Shown piece by piece: positions 29,384-37,126 of a stretch of DNA of 57,018 nucleotides. The DNA is taken from assembly GCF_004123805.1 (NCBI RefSeq), contig NZ_RWJX01000011.1, forward strand, positions 1 to 57,018, read 5' to 3'. Within the stretch, counting starts at the first letter, position 1; each line of letters starts with the position of its first letter. The notes under the pieces are model-generated. The model did no database searches. It saw only the letters and a program-made list of their open reading frames with translations, and was not told the DNA's origin. Both the position numbers and the translations under genes were made by a program. The DNA is from Cellulomonas endophytica (GTDB lineage: Bacteria > Actinomycetota > Actinomycetes > Actinomycetales > Cellulomonadaceae).

Positions 29384-29958
29384 GAGGTCTCCTCGGGTAC
29401 GGGGTGGGCGGCGACGACGAGCCGGTGCGGCCGCCCGTCGTCGTGGTGGTAGCGGGCGGCCAGGTCCAGCACCGCCGCGGTCAGGTCCTCGGCGAAGGCG
29501 GCACGGTCGGCGGCTGACCGGAAGCCGATCCGCGTGTCGATGGTCAGCGTCGGGACCCGGACGCCGGACGACCCGGCGCGGCGCACCAGCGTCCCGACCT
29601 CGCGCACCAGCCGTCCGGCCAGCGCGACGAGATAGCCGGCCGACAGGCGGTCGGCGGAGGCGTCGGGGTCGGCCGCGGAGGCGCTGAGGGCCGCGGGTGA
29701 CACGACGTACGACGCCGCCGTCGCCCGGAGCACGCGCTCCGTGATGCCGCCGTGCCGGCGCTCCTCGGACAGCTCCACCAGGCCGTGCGCCTCGAGCGCC
29801 TTGAGGTGGTAGTTGACCTTCTGGCGCGGGATCCCGACGCGGGCGGCGAGCCCGGCGGCGGAGGCCGGCACCGCCAGCTCCCCGAGCAGACGGGCCCGTA
29901 CGGGGTCGAGCGCCGCAGCAGCCGCCTGCGCGTCCTCGATGACCTCGACGTCCTGCAT
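29380..29958 (-). CDS. ArsR-family winged-helix transcriptional regulator
   Basis: A 192-residue regulator with an N-terminal HTH_20-type wing: LDPVRARLLGELAVPASAAG, then the recognition region GIPRQKVNYHLKALEAHGLV and ELSEERRHGGITERVLRAT. The longer C-terminal part (~100 residues) may bind a ligand. It probably controls itself and the co-translated SRPBCC gene through the 18-bp palindrome that abuts its ribosome site. ATG 29958 is chosen (AGGAGG at 29971-29976); GTG 29967 is too close to that site. No metal-binding Cys motif is evident. Confidence 0.86.
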   Translation of the reverse strand: MQDVEVIEDAQAAAAALDPVRARLLGELAVPASAAGLAARVGIPRQKVNYHLKALEAHGLVELSEERRHGGITERVLRATAASYVVSPAALSASAADPDASADRLSAGYLVALAGRLVREVGTLVRRAGSSGVRVPTLTIDTRIGFRSAADRAAFAEDLTAAVLDLAARYHHDDGRPHRLVVAAHPVPEETS

Positions 29959-29975
29959 GCCGACCACGGTCCTCC

Positions 29976-29993
29976 TGACAACAATTGTTGTCA
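29976..29993. promoter_or_regulatory. Perfect 18-bp palindromic operator upstream of the ArsR gene
   Basis: TGACAACAATTGTTGTCA is a perfect palindrome and strikingly AT-rich for this genome. On the minus strand a perfect -35 hexamer TTGACA overlaps its upstream edge and the AGGAGG ribosome site overlaps its last base. Binding by the adjacent regulator would block transcription or initiation. Confidence 0.75.
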
Positions 29994-30006
29994 AGGAATG
30001 AACAGG

Positions 30007-30169
30007 CTGACCTCCCTCCCCCACCGCGCGCTCGCGCAGCCCGTCCGGCCGACGACGGTCGGCGCCTCCGCAGGGCGAGGAGGACCAACGAGGGCCCGTC
30101 CCGCACGGCCTGCACCGCCTCGGGGTCCCACCCCGGCAAGGACCACGGCCAGTCCTGCCACCAGACCAT
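30007..30169 (-). pseudogene. Possible truncated Trp-rich small gene
   Basis: ATG 30169 sits exactly 6 nt after TAGCGT (30176-30181, minus strand), a good leaderless start. The product opens MVWWQDWPWSLPGWDPEAVQ and AVRDGPSLVLLALRR, which looks like genuine protein. After about 36 residues it turns into Arg/Gly-rich shadow sequence and has no stop of its own before the ArsR gene. It may be the 5' remnant of a lost gene. No family is recognised; the rest of 30000-30270 shows nothing else. Confidence 0.3.
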
Positions 30170-30272
30170 CCGCGGACGCTAGCCCCGCCGGGCGACCGGC
30201 TCCATCGCGTTCCGCCCGGAGGTCGGACCGCACCCTCCGGCACCCGGGCGTCGAGGGACCCGCATCCTCACG

Positions 30273-30803
30273 TCAGCGGGGTCCGGTCCGATCGGGACCC
30301 CGGCGGCGCTGCGCGAGGCGGAGCCCGGCCCGTGCCAGGAGCGCCCCGAGGAGCGCGCCGAGCGTGTTGTGGAGCCAGTCGTTGCTCGAGCAGCTCCGGC
30401 CGAGCGCGGGCACGAGCGCCTGGACGGTCTCGATCACCAGCGACGAGCCGCTGGCGGCGAGCACGACGACCACGGGCCGACGCGTCAGCACTCCGGCCAG
30501 GAGGACCACCGGGACGAACAGGACGAGGTTCGCCATGGGTTCGACCGCAGCCAGCCGAGGGAGCGACCACTCGACCGTGCAGCCCACGTCGAGGTCGCGG
30601 CGCGTGGGGACCAGCGTCAGGAGCGCCACCAGGAGCACCGCCGGCGCGAGCAGCACGCGGCTCACCCGCGGCCTGCCGACGAGCCAGGCACCGACGGCCG
30701 GGCCGAGGACGACGAGGCCCACCAGGGCAGCCGTGGTCGTCCACGGGTGCTGGGCGAGGACCGTGGCGAGCACGGACGGGACGGTACCTCGGCCCCTCGC
30801 CAC
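30273..30803 (-). CDS. VanZ-family membrane protein
   Basis: A 176-residue integral membrane protein of about four helices with the VanZ signature: the loop AAVEPMANLVLFVPVVLLAG, then SSLVIETVQALVPALGRSCS, then SNDWLHNTLGALLGALLA (the N-D-x3-N-x2-G block). VanZ proteins confer low-level teicoplanin resistance in enterococci, but in actinobacteria the role is unknown and may involve envelope phosphate or phospholipid chemistry. GTG 30803 is used; GTG 30773 would shorten the cytoplasmic start. Standalone gene, no operon partner. Confidence 0.82.
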   Translation of the reverse strand: MARGRGTVPSVLATVLAQHPWTTTAALVGLVVLGPAVGAWLVGRPRVSRVLLAPAVLLVALLTLVPTRRDLDVGCTVEWSLPRLAAVEPMANLVLFVPVVLLAGVLTRRPVVVVLAASGSSLVIETVQALVPALGRSCSSNDWLHNTLGALLGALLARAGLRLAQRRRGPDRTGPR

Positions 30804-30868
30804 CCGGTCCCGACGACCGGAGCAGCCTCTCCCCGGGGCGGACGGCGTCGCGCCCCCGAGGTGATGCC

Positions 30869-30874
30869 TAGGCT
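30869..30874 (+). promoter_or_regulatory. Leaderless -10 TAGGCT for the GNAT gene
   Basis: TAGGCT ends 6 nt before GTG 30881, with no Shine-Dalgarno sequence. Identical TAGGCT boxes precede zapE (minus strand) and the RibD-like gene. Confidence 0.6.
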
Positions 30875-30880
30875 GGCCGG

Positions 30881-31372
30881 GTGAGGATCCGCGAGGCGAC
30901 GGACCACGACCTCCCGGTCCTGCGCGACATGCTGCTCGAGGCGTACAACTGGACGGGCGAGCGGCGGTTCACGCCGCAGCAGCTGCTGCGGGACGAGCAC
31001 GCCGGCCGGTACCTGTCGGGCTGGCGACGGGTCGGCGACTTCGGCTTCGTGGCGCTCGACCCGTCGGCGTCCGACGACGCGGCGCTGGGAGCGGTCTGGG
31101 CACGCCCCCTGCCGGCGGCCGCCGCGGGGTACGGCTACGTCGCCGACGACGTGCCCGAGATCAGCATGGCGGTCGTCGCGCACGCGCGCGGGCGCGGCAT
31201 CGGGGCCGCCCTCCTGTCCGCGTGCCTGGACGGGGGCCGCGCGCGGGGTTGGCGCGCCCTGAGCCTCAGCGTCGAGGACGGGAACACGGCGGCACGGCAC
31301 CTGTACGAGCGGCACGGGTTCACGCCGGTCGGTCGCACCGGCGGCTCGGACACGCTGGTCGTCGAGCTCTGA
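30881..31372 (+). CDS. GNAT-family N-acetyltransferase
   Basis: A 163-residue acetyltransferase. Motif A (acetyl-CoA pyrophosphate binding) is visible as VVAHARGRGIGAALLSACLD, preceded by PEISMAV and followed by LSVEDGNTAARHLYERHGF, the motif B region with the conserved NxxAxxLYxxxGF. It would transfer acetyl from acetyl-CoA to an unknown amine. Leaderless start at GTG 30881. It converges with the unknown membrane protein at 31389, 16 bp away with no hairpin between. Confidence 0.87.
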   Translation: MRIREATDHDLPVLRDMLLEAYNWTGERRFTPQQLLRDEHAGRYLSGWRRVGDFGFVALDPSASDDAALGAVWARPLPAAAAGYGYVADDVPEISMAVVAHARGRGIGAALLSACLDGGRARGWRALSLSVEDGNTAARHLYERHGFTPVGRTGGSDTLVVEL

Positions 31373-31388
31373 CGCGTCGGTCCGGCCG

Positions 31389-32129
31389 TCACTCGTCCCC
31401 GCGACGCCGGTCCAACGCGGCGGTGACGGCGAAGGACGTCATCAGGCCGATGCTGATCGACGCCGGACGGGCGAACCCGCCGATCGGGGCGGGCAGGACG
31501 CCGAACCCCAGCAACGTCACCAGCACCGACGACAGGGGCGTCACGACCGACGGCCACGCGGAGGAGGGGCTGGGACGACGCAGCGCCGACACCGTCAGGC
31601 CGGCGCTGTAGGTCGCGAGCGCACCGAGCGTCGCAGCGGTGCTGAGCGCCAGCAACGGGGTGGCGGAGCGCGGCGCGCGACGGGTCCCGGTGTCGGGGCC
31701 GGGGTCCTCCTCGGCCGCCCTCCGGTACGCCAGGACCACCGAGCCGCAGCACTGGTGGGTGAGCACCCCGGCGACCGCGAAGGCCGCGGCCGACGCCTCG
31801 GCGACCCGCCGGTCGCGCCCGGCGGGGAGCGTCCGGCTGATGCCGCGCATCGCCGGCCACTGCAGCAGGGCGATCCCGAGGCAGCCGATGACGGTCCCGG
31901 CCTGGATGCGACGCGCGGGGAGGCCGGCGCCGTTCCACAACGACCGCCACGTGGGGTCGGCGACGACGTGCGGGGGGACCCTGCCGGAGGCCCGGTCGAA
32001 GTCCCGGCCGGAGCAGGGCCGGCCCAGGACGAGGACGTCCCCGAGCGCGGACAGCAGGGCCCCGACCACGCCGACCACGGCGGGTCCTCGGCGGCCGGCA
32101 GGGCGCGGCACCACCGGAGTCCTGGCCAC
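31389..32129 (-). CDS. Multi-pass membrane protein of unknown function
   Basis: A 246-residue protein with about six hydrophobic helices: VVGVVGALLSALGDVLVLG, IGCLGIALLQWPAMRGI, AAAFAVAGVLTHQCCGSVVL, LLALSTAATLGALATYSAGL and VTPLSSVLVTLLGFGVLPAP. A conserved-looking THQCCGS and an aromatic WPAMRGISR lie at helix ends. It resembles bacterial DUF6796-type proteins in my judgement, but I cannot confirm this. GTG 32129 follows TAGCAT (32136-32141, minus strand) by 6 nt, so it is probably leaderless. No enzymatic motif is seen. Confidence 0.7.
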   Translation of the reverse strand: MARTPVVPRPAGRRGPAVVGVVGALLSALGDVLVLGRPCSGRDFDRASGRVPPHVVADPTWRSLWNGAGLPARRIQAGTVIGCLGIALLQWPAMRGISRTLPAGRDRRVAEASAAAFAVAGVLTHQCCGSVVLAYRRAAEEDPGPDTGTRRAPRSATPLLALSTAATLGALATYSAGLTVSALRRPSPSSAWPSVVTPLSSVLVTLLGFGVLPAPIGGFARPASISIGLMTSFAVTAALDRRRGDE

Positions 32130-32135
32130 GACGGC

Positions 32136-32141
32136 ATGCTA
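32136..32141 (-). promoter_or_regulatory. Leaderless -10 TAGCAT for the membrane protein
   Basis: Minus-strand TAGCAT, 6 nt before GTG 32129. Confidence 0.5.
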
Positions 32142-32198
32142 GCCCCGGAGGTGCCGCCGTCGAGGCGGCGCGGTCGACGGCGGCCAGGTTCCGCCGCG

Positions 32199-32232
32199 CG
32201 GCAGGGCCGGTGCGGACGCCCCGGCCCTGCCG
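32199..32232 (-). terminator. 12-bp hairpin after the SPL-like gene
   Basis: CGGCAGGGCCGG (32199-32210) pairs perfectly with CCGGCCCTGCCG (32221-32232) around a 10-nt loop, 15 bp beyond the stop of the radical-SAM gene. Confidence 0.65.
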
Positions 32233-32247
32233 AGATCGGCGGACGCG

Positions 32248-33456
32248 TCAGGTGAAGTAGAGCAGCCGGGCCGTCGACAGCCGGCGGTCGAGCTCGCGCT
32301 CGAACCAGGAGCGCACCTCGGTCATGACCGGCGCCGTGTACACGTGCTTGATGCTGGCGTACTTGCCCCGCTTGGTGGCTCGCTGCGCGGGGTCCATCTC
32401 GAGCTGGGTGCGGGGGTACCAGCCCAGCAGCACCTCCCGGCTCTTGGGCGTGAACCGGTGGGTGATGACCTCCGCCGTCAGGTCCGGGTCCGGGACGTCC
32501 GCCAGGGCGGACGCCACGTCGTCCAGCAGTGCGCCGTAGGCGTCCTGCCAGCCCGGTCCGGGGATGACCGGCGCGATCGTCAGGCCGACCGGGTAGCCGG
32601 CCAGCGCCAGCCGTCGCAGCGCGCCGAGCCGTTCGCGCACGCGGGCGGTGCCGCCTTCGAACCGCTCCGCACCGGCCGGGCCGGCGGAGTTCACGCTGAA
32701 CCGCACGCGGGTGCGCCCGCCGTGCGGGAGGTCCAGCAGCGGTGCGACGTCGTCGAACTTCGTCGTGAAGCGCAGGCCCACCGGGCTCGGCCAGTCCCGC
32801 GTGCCGACGTGGGCGACCGTCGCGGCGAGGGACCCGGTGAGGTGCTCGATGCCGAGAGGGTCGGTGTAGCACGACACCTCGAACGTCGTGCCCTCACCGG
32901 CGCGATGGCGGGAAGTGCTGGTCACCCCTCCGCGCCCGACGTGCGTGTCCATGGAGGAGAGCACCTGCGGCAGGTCGGCGAAGACCCGCGTCACCGGAGG
33001 GCCGGCCAGGGAGCCGGCGAGGTAGCAGTACTGGCAGTGGGCGGGGCAGCCGACCGCCAGGTCGAGGCGCCAGTCGGCGCTCGGCGGGATCGGTGCGAGC
33101 CGGCGTGCCGAGGGGGCGGAGGTCACCACCGCGAGCGTCGACTTCGCCAGCGCGTACGTCGCGCGCTCGTCGTCCCCGCGCAGGGAGGGCAACCGGTCCG
33201 CACGCAGCAGCTCGATCCGCTCGACGCCGGCGGCCTCGCACCGGGCCACGATCGCCTGCCCGTGCGGGGTGTCGGCAGCGGAGGCGGTGACCAGCACCCT
33301 CTTCGGCTGCCACCGGCGCGGTGGACGCAACGACTCCTCCAGCGCCGCGTCCGCAACGCTCGCGGTGGGCGCGGAGCGGCCGGGGGCGACCGGGGCGGCG
33401 GCGGTGCCGGCCGCGAGGGGCCCGAGGGCCGGCGCGGCGGGGGGCGTGGGGATCAT
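32248..33456 (-). CDS. Spore photoproduct lyase homologue (radical SAM)
   Basis: A 402-residue radical-SAM protein of the SplB family. The [4Fe-4S] cysteines are Cys137, Cys141 and Cys144 in VGCPAHCQYCYL. Cys196 in FEVSCYTDPLGIEHLTGSL matches the hydrogen-donor cysteine of Bacillus SPL. RFTTKFDDVAPLL, RVRFSVNS, the LGWYPRTQLEMD block and the terminal ARLLYFT also match. SPL repairs the thymine dimer (5-thyminyl-5,6-dihydrothymine) made by UV in dry DNA. ATG 33456 is used; TTG 33468 is an in-frame alternative. The first ~50 residues are low-complexity Ala/Pro. The likely host lineage is not known for endospores, so its role may be in desiccation-associated UV repair. Confidence 0.85.
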   Translation of the reverse strand: MIPTPPAAPALGPLAAGTAAAPVAPGRSAPTASVADAALEESLRPPRRWQPKRVLVTASAADTPHGQAIVARCEAAGVERIELLRADRLPSLRGDDERATYALAKSTLAVVTSAPSARRLAPIPPSADWRLDLAVGCPAHCQYCYLAGSLAGPPVTRVFADLPQVLSSMDTHVGRGGVTSTSRHRAGEGTTFEVSCYTDPLGIEHLTGSLAATVAHVGTRDWPSPVGLRFTTKFDDVAPLLDLPHGGRTRVRFSVNSAGPAGAERFEGGTARVRERLGALRRLALAGYPVGLTIAPVIPGPGWQDAYGALLDDVASALADVPDPDLTAEVITHRFTPKSREVLLGWYPRTQLEMDPAQRATKRGKYASIKHVYTAPVMTEVRSWFERELDRRLSTARLLYFT

Positions 33457-33727
33457 CAGGGACGTCAACGTCGGAGGACGCCCGCGTCGTCCCGAGGAGG
33501 GCCGTCCGCCGGGCGCGCGGACTCAGCCGCTCCTCAAGCGGGGACCGCCCGACCCTCCCCCGTCACGTCTCCGGGCGTGCGGAGCCCTCGCCTCCTCCCC
33601 GTCGGACCCGGCGACCATGGTGCCCCTCCCCGTCCCCGCCACCGGCAACCGACCCCGGTCGATCGCCCTCGCGCACGACCGAGGACGTGCGAGGCTCACG
33701 CGTACGACCGCAGCGGAGGGGGAGCAC

Positions 33728-35104
33728 GTGCCGGACCACCACCGCTTCGCCGAGGTCGTCTGGGACGACGCCGAGGCCCGCCCCGACGACGGGGGCCCCG
33801 CGCAGGAGCGACGACGCCTGCCGCGACCACCCCGGTGGCTCGCCCTGTGCACCGTCGGCGTCCTGGTCGCCGGCGCCGGCGCCGTCCTGGCCGTCGACCT
33901 CGTCCGCGATGCACGCCTCGATGCCGAGCTCGCCGACGTCGAGGGCCTGTCGGTCCGGCTGGACGACCCGGTGCAGCCCGGCTGGGAGATCGACGACGCC
34001 CGCTACATGATCACCGCGACCGACGCCGTCGTCGTCGTGCAGCACGAGGAGCAGGTGACCGCCGTCGACACCCGGACCGGCAGGACGGTGTGGACCCGCC
34101 CCGGGAACTGCGACATCTTCCAGACCGTCGCCGATCGCAGCTTCGCCGGGCGGCGCACCGGTCACCACCGGCTGGTCTGCCGGGAGCCGGCACCCGGGAC
34201 AGGGGCGGACCGGTACACCTCTGTCGCCACCGACACCGGCGCCGGGGCCGTCCCGGTCGACCTGCCCGCCGCCGAGTGGTGGTTCGGGCTCGAGGACCGC
34301 GTCGTGACCTACGGCCGCGATGACGACGACGTCCTGCAGGTCGTCGTCGCGGACGTCAGCGGCGCACACCCCGCGTGGACGTGGCGGGACAGCGGACCGA
34401 CCGACGAGTACGCCCCCTTCGCGGCGTGGAGCCCCGACGGCACCACCCTCGTCGTCGAGGTGCTGGGACGGCAGACCACCCTCGACCTGACCACCGGTGC
34501 TGTCCTCCCCGTCGAGCCGGCCGGCGGAGGGCTGCCCGCTCGTGATCTGCCCGACGGCAGCACCCTGAGGGCCGCACGCGCGGGCGACGGGTCCCTGCAC
34601 ACCGGTGCGGTCGGCCCCGATGGTCAGGAACGCTGGAACCAGCCCGGGTACCCGCTGACCACGCGCCCCGACGACGGGACCACCTTCGACGTCGTCCTGC
34701 TGGGGCAGGACCCCGACGGTGGGGTCACCGCCGTCGACGCGACCAACGGGCGCGAGCTGTGGACCCTGCCCGAGCTGCCCCGCGTCGTCGCCGCCCTACG
34801 CGGCGTCCTCGTCGTGCCCGGCCCGCAGCGGACCACCGTCCTGGACGCGCGCGGGGGCACCCCCGTGTGGGAGCAGGTGTCGGTGTCCGTCTTCGGTGAC
34901 GTCATCAGCGACGGGCGCGCTGTGCTGCAGATGGAGACCCGAGGTCTGTCCAACGTCCTGGCCGCCCGCGACCTCCACACCGGCGAGGTCCGCTGGGAGG
35001 TGCCCGCCGGCAACGCCACCGGCGACCTCTTCGTCCTGCCCGACGGGAGCGTCCTGCTCAACGGTGGGGGCACGACCGTGCGCCGCTTCGCCCCTGCGGG
35101 ATGA
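33728..35104 (+). CDS. Membrane-anchored PQQ-like beta-propeller protein
   Basis: A 458-residue protein with a ~40-residue cytoplasmic start, one transmembrane helix (RWLALCTVGVLVAGAGAVLA) and an extracytoplasmic beta-propeller. Blade signatures of the PQQ_2 type recur: VTAVDTRTGRTVWTRPG, TAVDATNGRELWTLPELP, TVLDARGGTPVWEQV and AARDLHTGEVRWEVPAG. Such proteins bind ligands or scaffold complexes at the envelope; no PQQ enzymatic residues are evident. GTG 33728 follows GGAGG at 33714-33718. A perfect hairpin follows the gene. The upstream 270 bp between this gene and the SPL gene show no other feature. Confidence 0.8.
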   Translation: MPDHHRFAEVVWDDAEARPDDGGPAQERRRLPRPPRWLALCTVGVLVAGAGAVLAVDLVRDARLDAELADVEGLSVRLDDPVQPGWEIDDARYMITATDAVVVVQHEEQVTAVDTRTGRTVWTRPGNCDIFQTVADRSFAGRRTGHHRLVCREPAPGTGADRYTSVATDTGAGAVPVDLPAAEWWFGLEDRVVTYGRDDDDVLQVVVADVSGAHPAWTWRDSGPTDEYAPFAAWSPDGTTLVVEVLGRQTTLDLTTGAVLPVEPAGGGLPARDLPDGSTLRAARAGDGSLHTGAVGPDGQERWNQPGYPLTTRPDDGTTFDVVLLGQDPDGGVTAVDATNGRELWTLPELPRVVAALRGVLVVPGPQRTTVLDARGGTPVWEQVSVSVFGDVISDGRAVLQMETRGLSNVLAARDLHTGEVRWEVPAGNATGDLFVLPDGSVLLNGGGTTVRRFAPAG

Positions 35105-35129
35105 GGCACCCGCTCGCGCCCCGGGGCTG

Positions 35130-35154
35130 GGCGTCGATCGTCTCGATCGACGCC
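35130..35154 (+). terminator. Perfect 11-bp hairpin
   Basis: GGCGTCGATCG and CGATCGACGCC pair perfectly across a TCT loop, 25 bp after the beta-propeller gene. Confidence 0.7.
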
Positions 35155-35393
35155 GTCCCCACGGGGACATCTGCTTCTCCCCCGCCCCGTACGAGGCCGC
35201 CCCTCCCCGTCAGGGCCGCAGCGGCGCCGGCCGCAGGGTGAGTTCGGCACCCGCACGTCGCACGGACAGCATGCGACTCAAGACGCTCGGGCGGTGGCAC
35301 GACCGGACACCCGCCTGGTGGCTGCGGGACGATGGGCGCGTGCGAACTCCGATGGTGCCCGCCCCGCCAACCGACCAGAACGCGAGGAGGACC

Positions 35394-35858
35394 GTGGCCC
35401 GTACCCCGCTCGCACTCTTCCGCGTCGTCGCCATCGCCGAGGCGGTGTCATGGACGCTGCTCCTTGCAGGACTCGTGCTGCGCCGGACGCTCGACCTCGA
35501 CATCGCCGTGACGATCGGTGGCGCGGTGCACGGACTCGTGTTCCTCGCCTTCATCACCAGCACGATCGTCGTCGCCCTCAACCAGCGCTGGGGCGCTGGT
35601 GCGACCACCGTCGCGGTCATGAGCGCTGTCGTCCCCTACGCGACCGTCCCGGCCGAGCTGTGGCTGCGCCGCAGCGGGCGGTTGCACGGGAGCTGGCGGC
35701 GCGAGGAGAGCCGGCACCCGCGCGATCGCGCGTGGCACGACCGGGCGCTACGGGTGCTCCTGCGCCACCCGGTGGCCTCCGCCGCGGTGCTCGCGGTCGT
35801 CGTGGTCGGGGTGTTCGTGGTCCTGATCGCGGTCGGCCCGCCCGGTGGTCGTGGTTGA
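35394..35858 (+). CDS. DUF3817-family membrane protein
   Basis: A 154-residue membrane protein with the DUF3817 pattern: TPLALFRVVAIAEAVSWTLL as the first helix, then GGAVHGLVFLAFITSTIVVA and a third helix near VVPYATVPAEL. A hydrophilic Arg/His stretch and an extra C-terminal helix (VASAAVLAVVVVGVFVVLIA) follow. Function is unknown. GTG 35394 has GAGGAGG at 35384-35390. Codon use is less GC-biased at its 5' side, near the edge of the accessory region. Confidence 0.8.
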   Translation: MARTPLALFRVVAIAEAVSWTLLLAGLVLRRTLDLDIAVTIGGAVHGLVFLAFITSTIVVALNQRWGAGATTVAVMSAVVPYATVPAELWLRRSGRLHGSWRREESRHPRDRAWHDRALRVLLRHPVASAAVLAVVVVGVFVVLIAVGPPGGRG

Positions 35859-35952
35859 CAGCCGCACGAGGTGGGCCCCCCGAGGGATGCGTCGTGAGAG
35901 CGGACAGCGGCAAGTCCGGGCGGCATCTGTGTGTCCCGTCCGGTCGGTGCGT

Positions 35953-36130
35953 TCAGCCGAGGACCAGTTCCCAGCCGGCGAAGTCGCACTCTCGCTCGAT
36001 GCGTCGGAGGACGGACTCCCGGGGCCGCGAAGCAGTGTCGGGGAGGCTCGCGACATCAACGACCAAGTCAGGACGGTCACCAGCCGTCGCTTCGAAGAAC
36101 ACTCTGCGCCGGCACGCCGCGTCCGAGGTG
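35953..36130 (-). pseudogene. 3' fragment of an unrecognised gene
   Basis: A minus-strand frame ending at the TGA at 35953 encodes ~50 well-formed residues: VFFEATAGDRPDLVVDVASL, PDTASRPRESVLRRIEREC and DFAGWELVLG. Codons contain more A/T in third positions than the neighbours. No start codon or upstream domain is visible before the gene at 36166, so it looks like the tail of a truncated gene. It lies in the otherwise empty 35859-36165 gap. Confidence 0.35.
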
Positions 36131-36165
36131 GCGGACGGGCCGCGTGCGGGTGGGATCGTCGACGC

Positions 36166-36420
36166 ATGACCGATCGCGACCCCGTCCCCCCGTACGACAG
36201 CAGCTCGCCCGATTCGGCTTCCGGCGGCACGGCGCTGCGCGACCGCTGGTGGTGGTCGGCCACGCTGTGGCTCGTCCTCGGGCTTGCGGTCATCGGCTAC
36301 CAGGTCGAGCCGCTGCGCGGGACGAACCCGCTCTGGGCCAACTGGCTCGTCGCCGGGCTGGGCCTGCTCGTCGCCGCCTACGGCGGCGTCCGACTCGTGC
36401 GCGCCGCCCGGTCACGCTGA
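36166..36420 (+). CDS. Small two-helix membrane protein (84 aa)
   Basis: An 84-residue protein with a polar head, then two transmembrane helices (WWSATLWLVLGLAVIGYQV and WLVAGLGLLVAAYGGVRLV) joined by a short EPLRGTNPLWAN loop, and a basic tail VRAARSR. No family is recognised. ATG 36166 lies 6 nt after GATCGT, resembling the leaderless pattern. The DNA from 36421 to 36690 carries no supported gene. Confidence 0.6.
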   Translation: MTDRDPVPPYDSSSPDSASGGTALRDRWWWSATLWLVLGLAVIGYQVEPLRGTNPLWANWLVAGLGLLVAAYGGVRLVRAARSR

Positions 36421-36635
36421 TCGCCGACGCTACCGGTCGCCCGTTCCGTCGGCGGGTCCGAGCAGACCGGCACGCCGGGCCATCTGTGAGGATCTGAGCA
36501 CGCCGAACGAGCGCTCCTCTTCGAGCCGGAGTCCTCCGCCCTCTAGTTCTCCATGTGCTTGTCGTCCCACCCAGGAGCAGACGGGGCTCGTACGGCGCCA
36601 ACGTGGTCGACCATCGGGTTCCGATCGCGCGTGCT

Positions 36636-36659
36636 GCTCAGCGGCATGAGCGGATGGTG
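36636..36659. repeat. Left copy of a 24-bp imperfect direct repeat
   Basis: This 24-bp sequence matches 42536-42559 at 22 of 24 positions, with an exact 15-bp core CGGCATGAGCGGATG. The two copies are 5900 bp apart and bracket the accessory genes. An 11-bp piece of the core (CGGCATGAGCG) recurs at 37643. Confidence 0.55.
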
Positions 36660-36693
36660 CGCGACCTGGAGCTCCTCCTGCGATGCTCGGCGC

Positions 36694-36903
36694 GTGCTCG
36701 CCAGACTGACGGCTCTGTGGCGTCGACGTCAGCAACGACGAAGAGCCCGCGCCTACTACGGCGACTGCCCCGCCTGCCGTCACGACTGGCGAGAGCATGA
36801 CCCCTCCCAGGGGTGCGGGGAGTGCCGATACGAGCTCGAGCACGAAGACCCGAGCGCACCGCACGCGATCTGCTTCGCGACGGCGCCGGGCTGGACAGCC
36901 TGA
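36694..36903 (+). CDS. Small Cys-rich zinc-ribbon-like protein (69 aa)
   Basis: A 69-residue protein with a basic N-terminal helix (LWRRRQQRRRARAYY) and a four-Cys knuckle: DCPACRHDWREHDP followed by GCGECRYELEHEDP, plus a later Cys in AICF. The C-x2-C...C-x2-C spacing suggests one zinc ribbon. GATGCT (36682-36687) and CGGCGC precede GTG 36694, the same leaderless junction seen at 43694 and 44534, so this start is preferred over the longer frame from 36553. The role is unknown. Confidence 0.6.
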   Translation: MLARLTALWRRRQQRRRARAYYGDCPACRHDWREHDPSQGCGECRYELEHEDPSAPHAICFATAPGWTA

Positions 36904-36990
36904 GCCCTCCCCGGGCGCCAACGGCTGGCGGCTGTACGCCTGCCGTCGAGCGATCAGCGACGAGAGCAAGCCGGCGCAATTGCGCTCATC

Positions 36991-37108
36991 GCGGCAGATC
37001 CGGGCGAGCGTAGCCGCCCTCAACGCGGCAGATCCGGGCGAGCGTAGCCGCCCTCAACGCGGCAGATCCGGGCGAGCGCAGCCGCCCTCAACGCGGCAGA
37101 TCCGGGCG
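36991..37108. repeat. Array 1 of a 34-bp tandem repeat (3.5 copies)
   Basis: A 34-bp unit starting GCGGCAGATCCGGGCGAGCG and ending GCCGCCCTCAAC occurs head to tail at 36991, 37025 and 37059, with a 16-bp fourth start at 37093. Copies 1 and 2 are identical; copy 3 differs at one base. There are no spacers, so it is not a CRISPR. Each unit can form a small hairpin (GGGCG ... CGCCC). The array ends 18 bp beyond the stop of the 138-residue gene. The rest of 36904-37126 is empty. Confidence 0.9.
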
Positions 37109-37126
37109 GTCGTGCCAGGCCGCGGC

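Noticed and set aside
36553..36693. A longer 116-residue version of the zinc-ribbon protein.
   Set aside because: The extra N-terminus is compositionally unlike the rest, and the leaderless promoter points to GTG 36694.
36991..37108. CRISPR array.
   Set aside because: The 34-bp units are directly adjacent with no spacers, and no cas gene is present. It is a tandem repeat.
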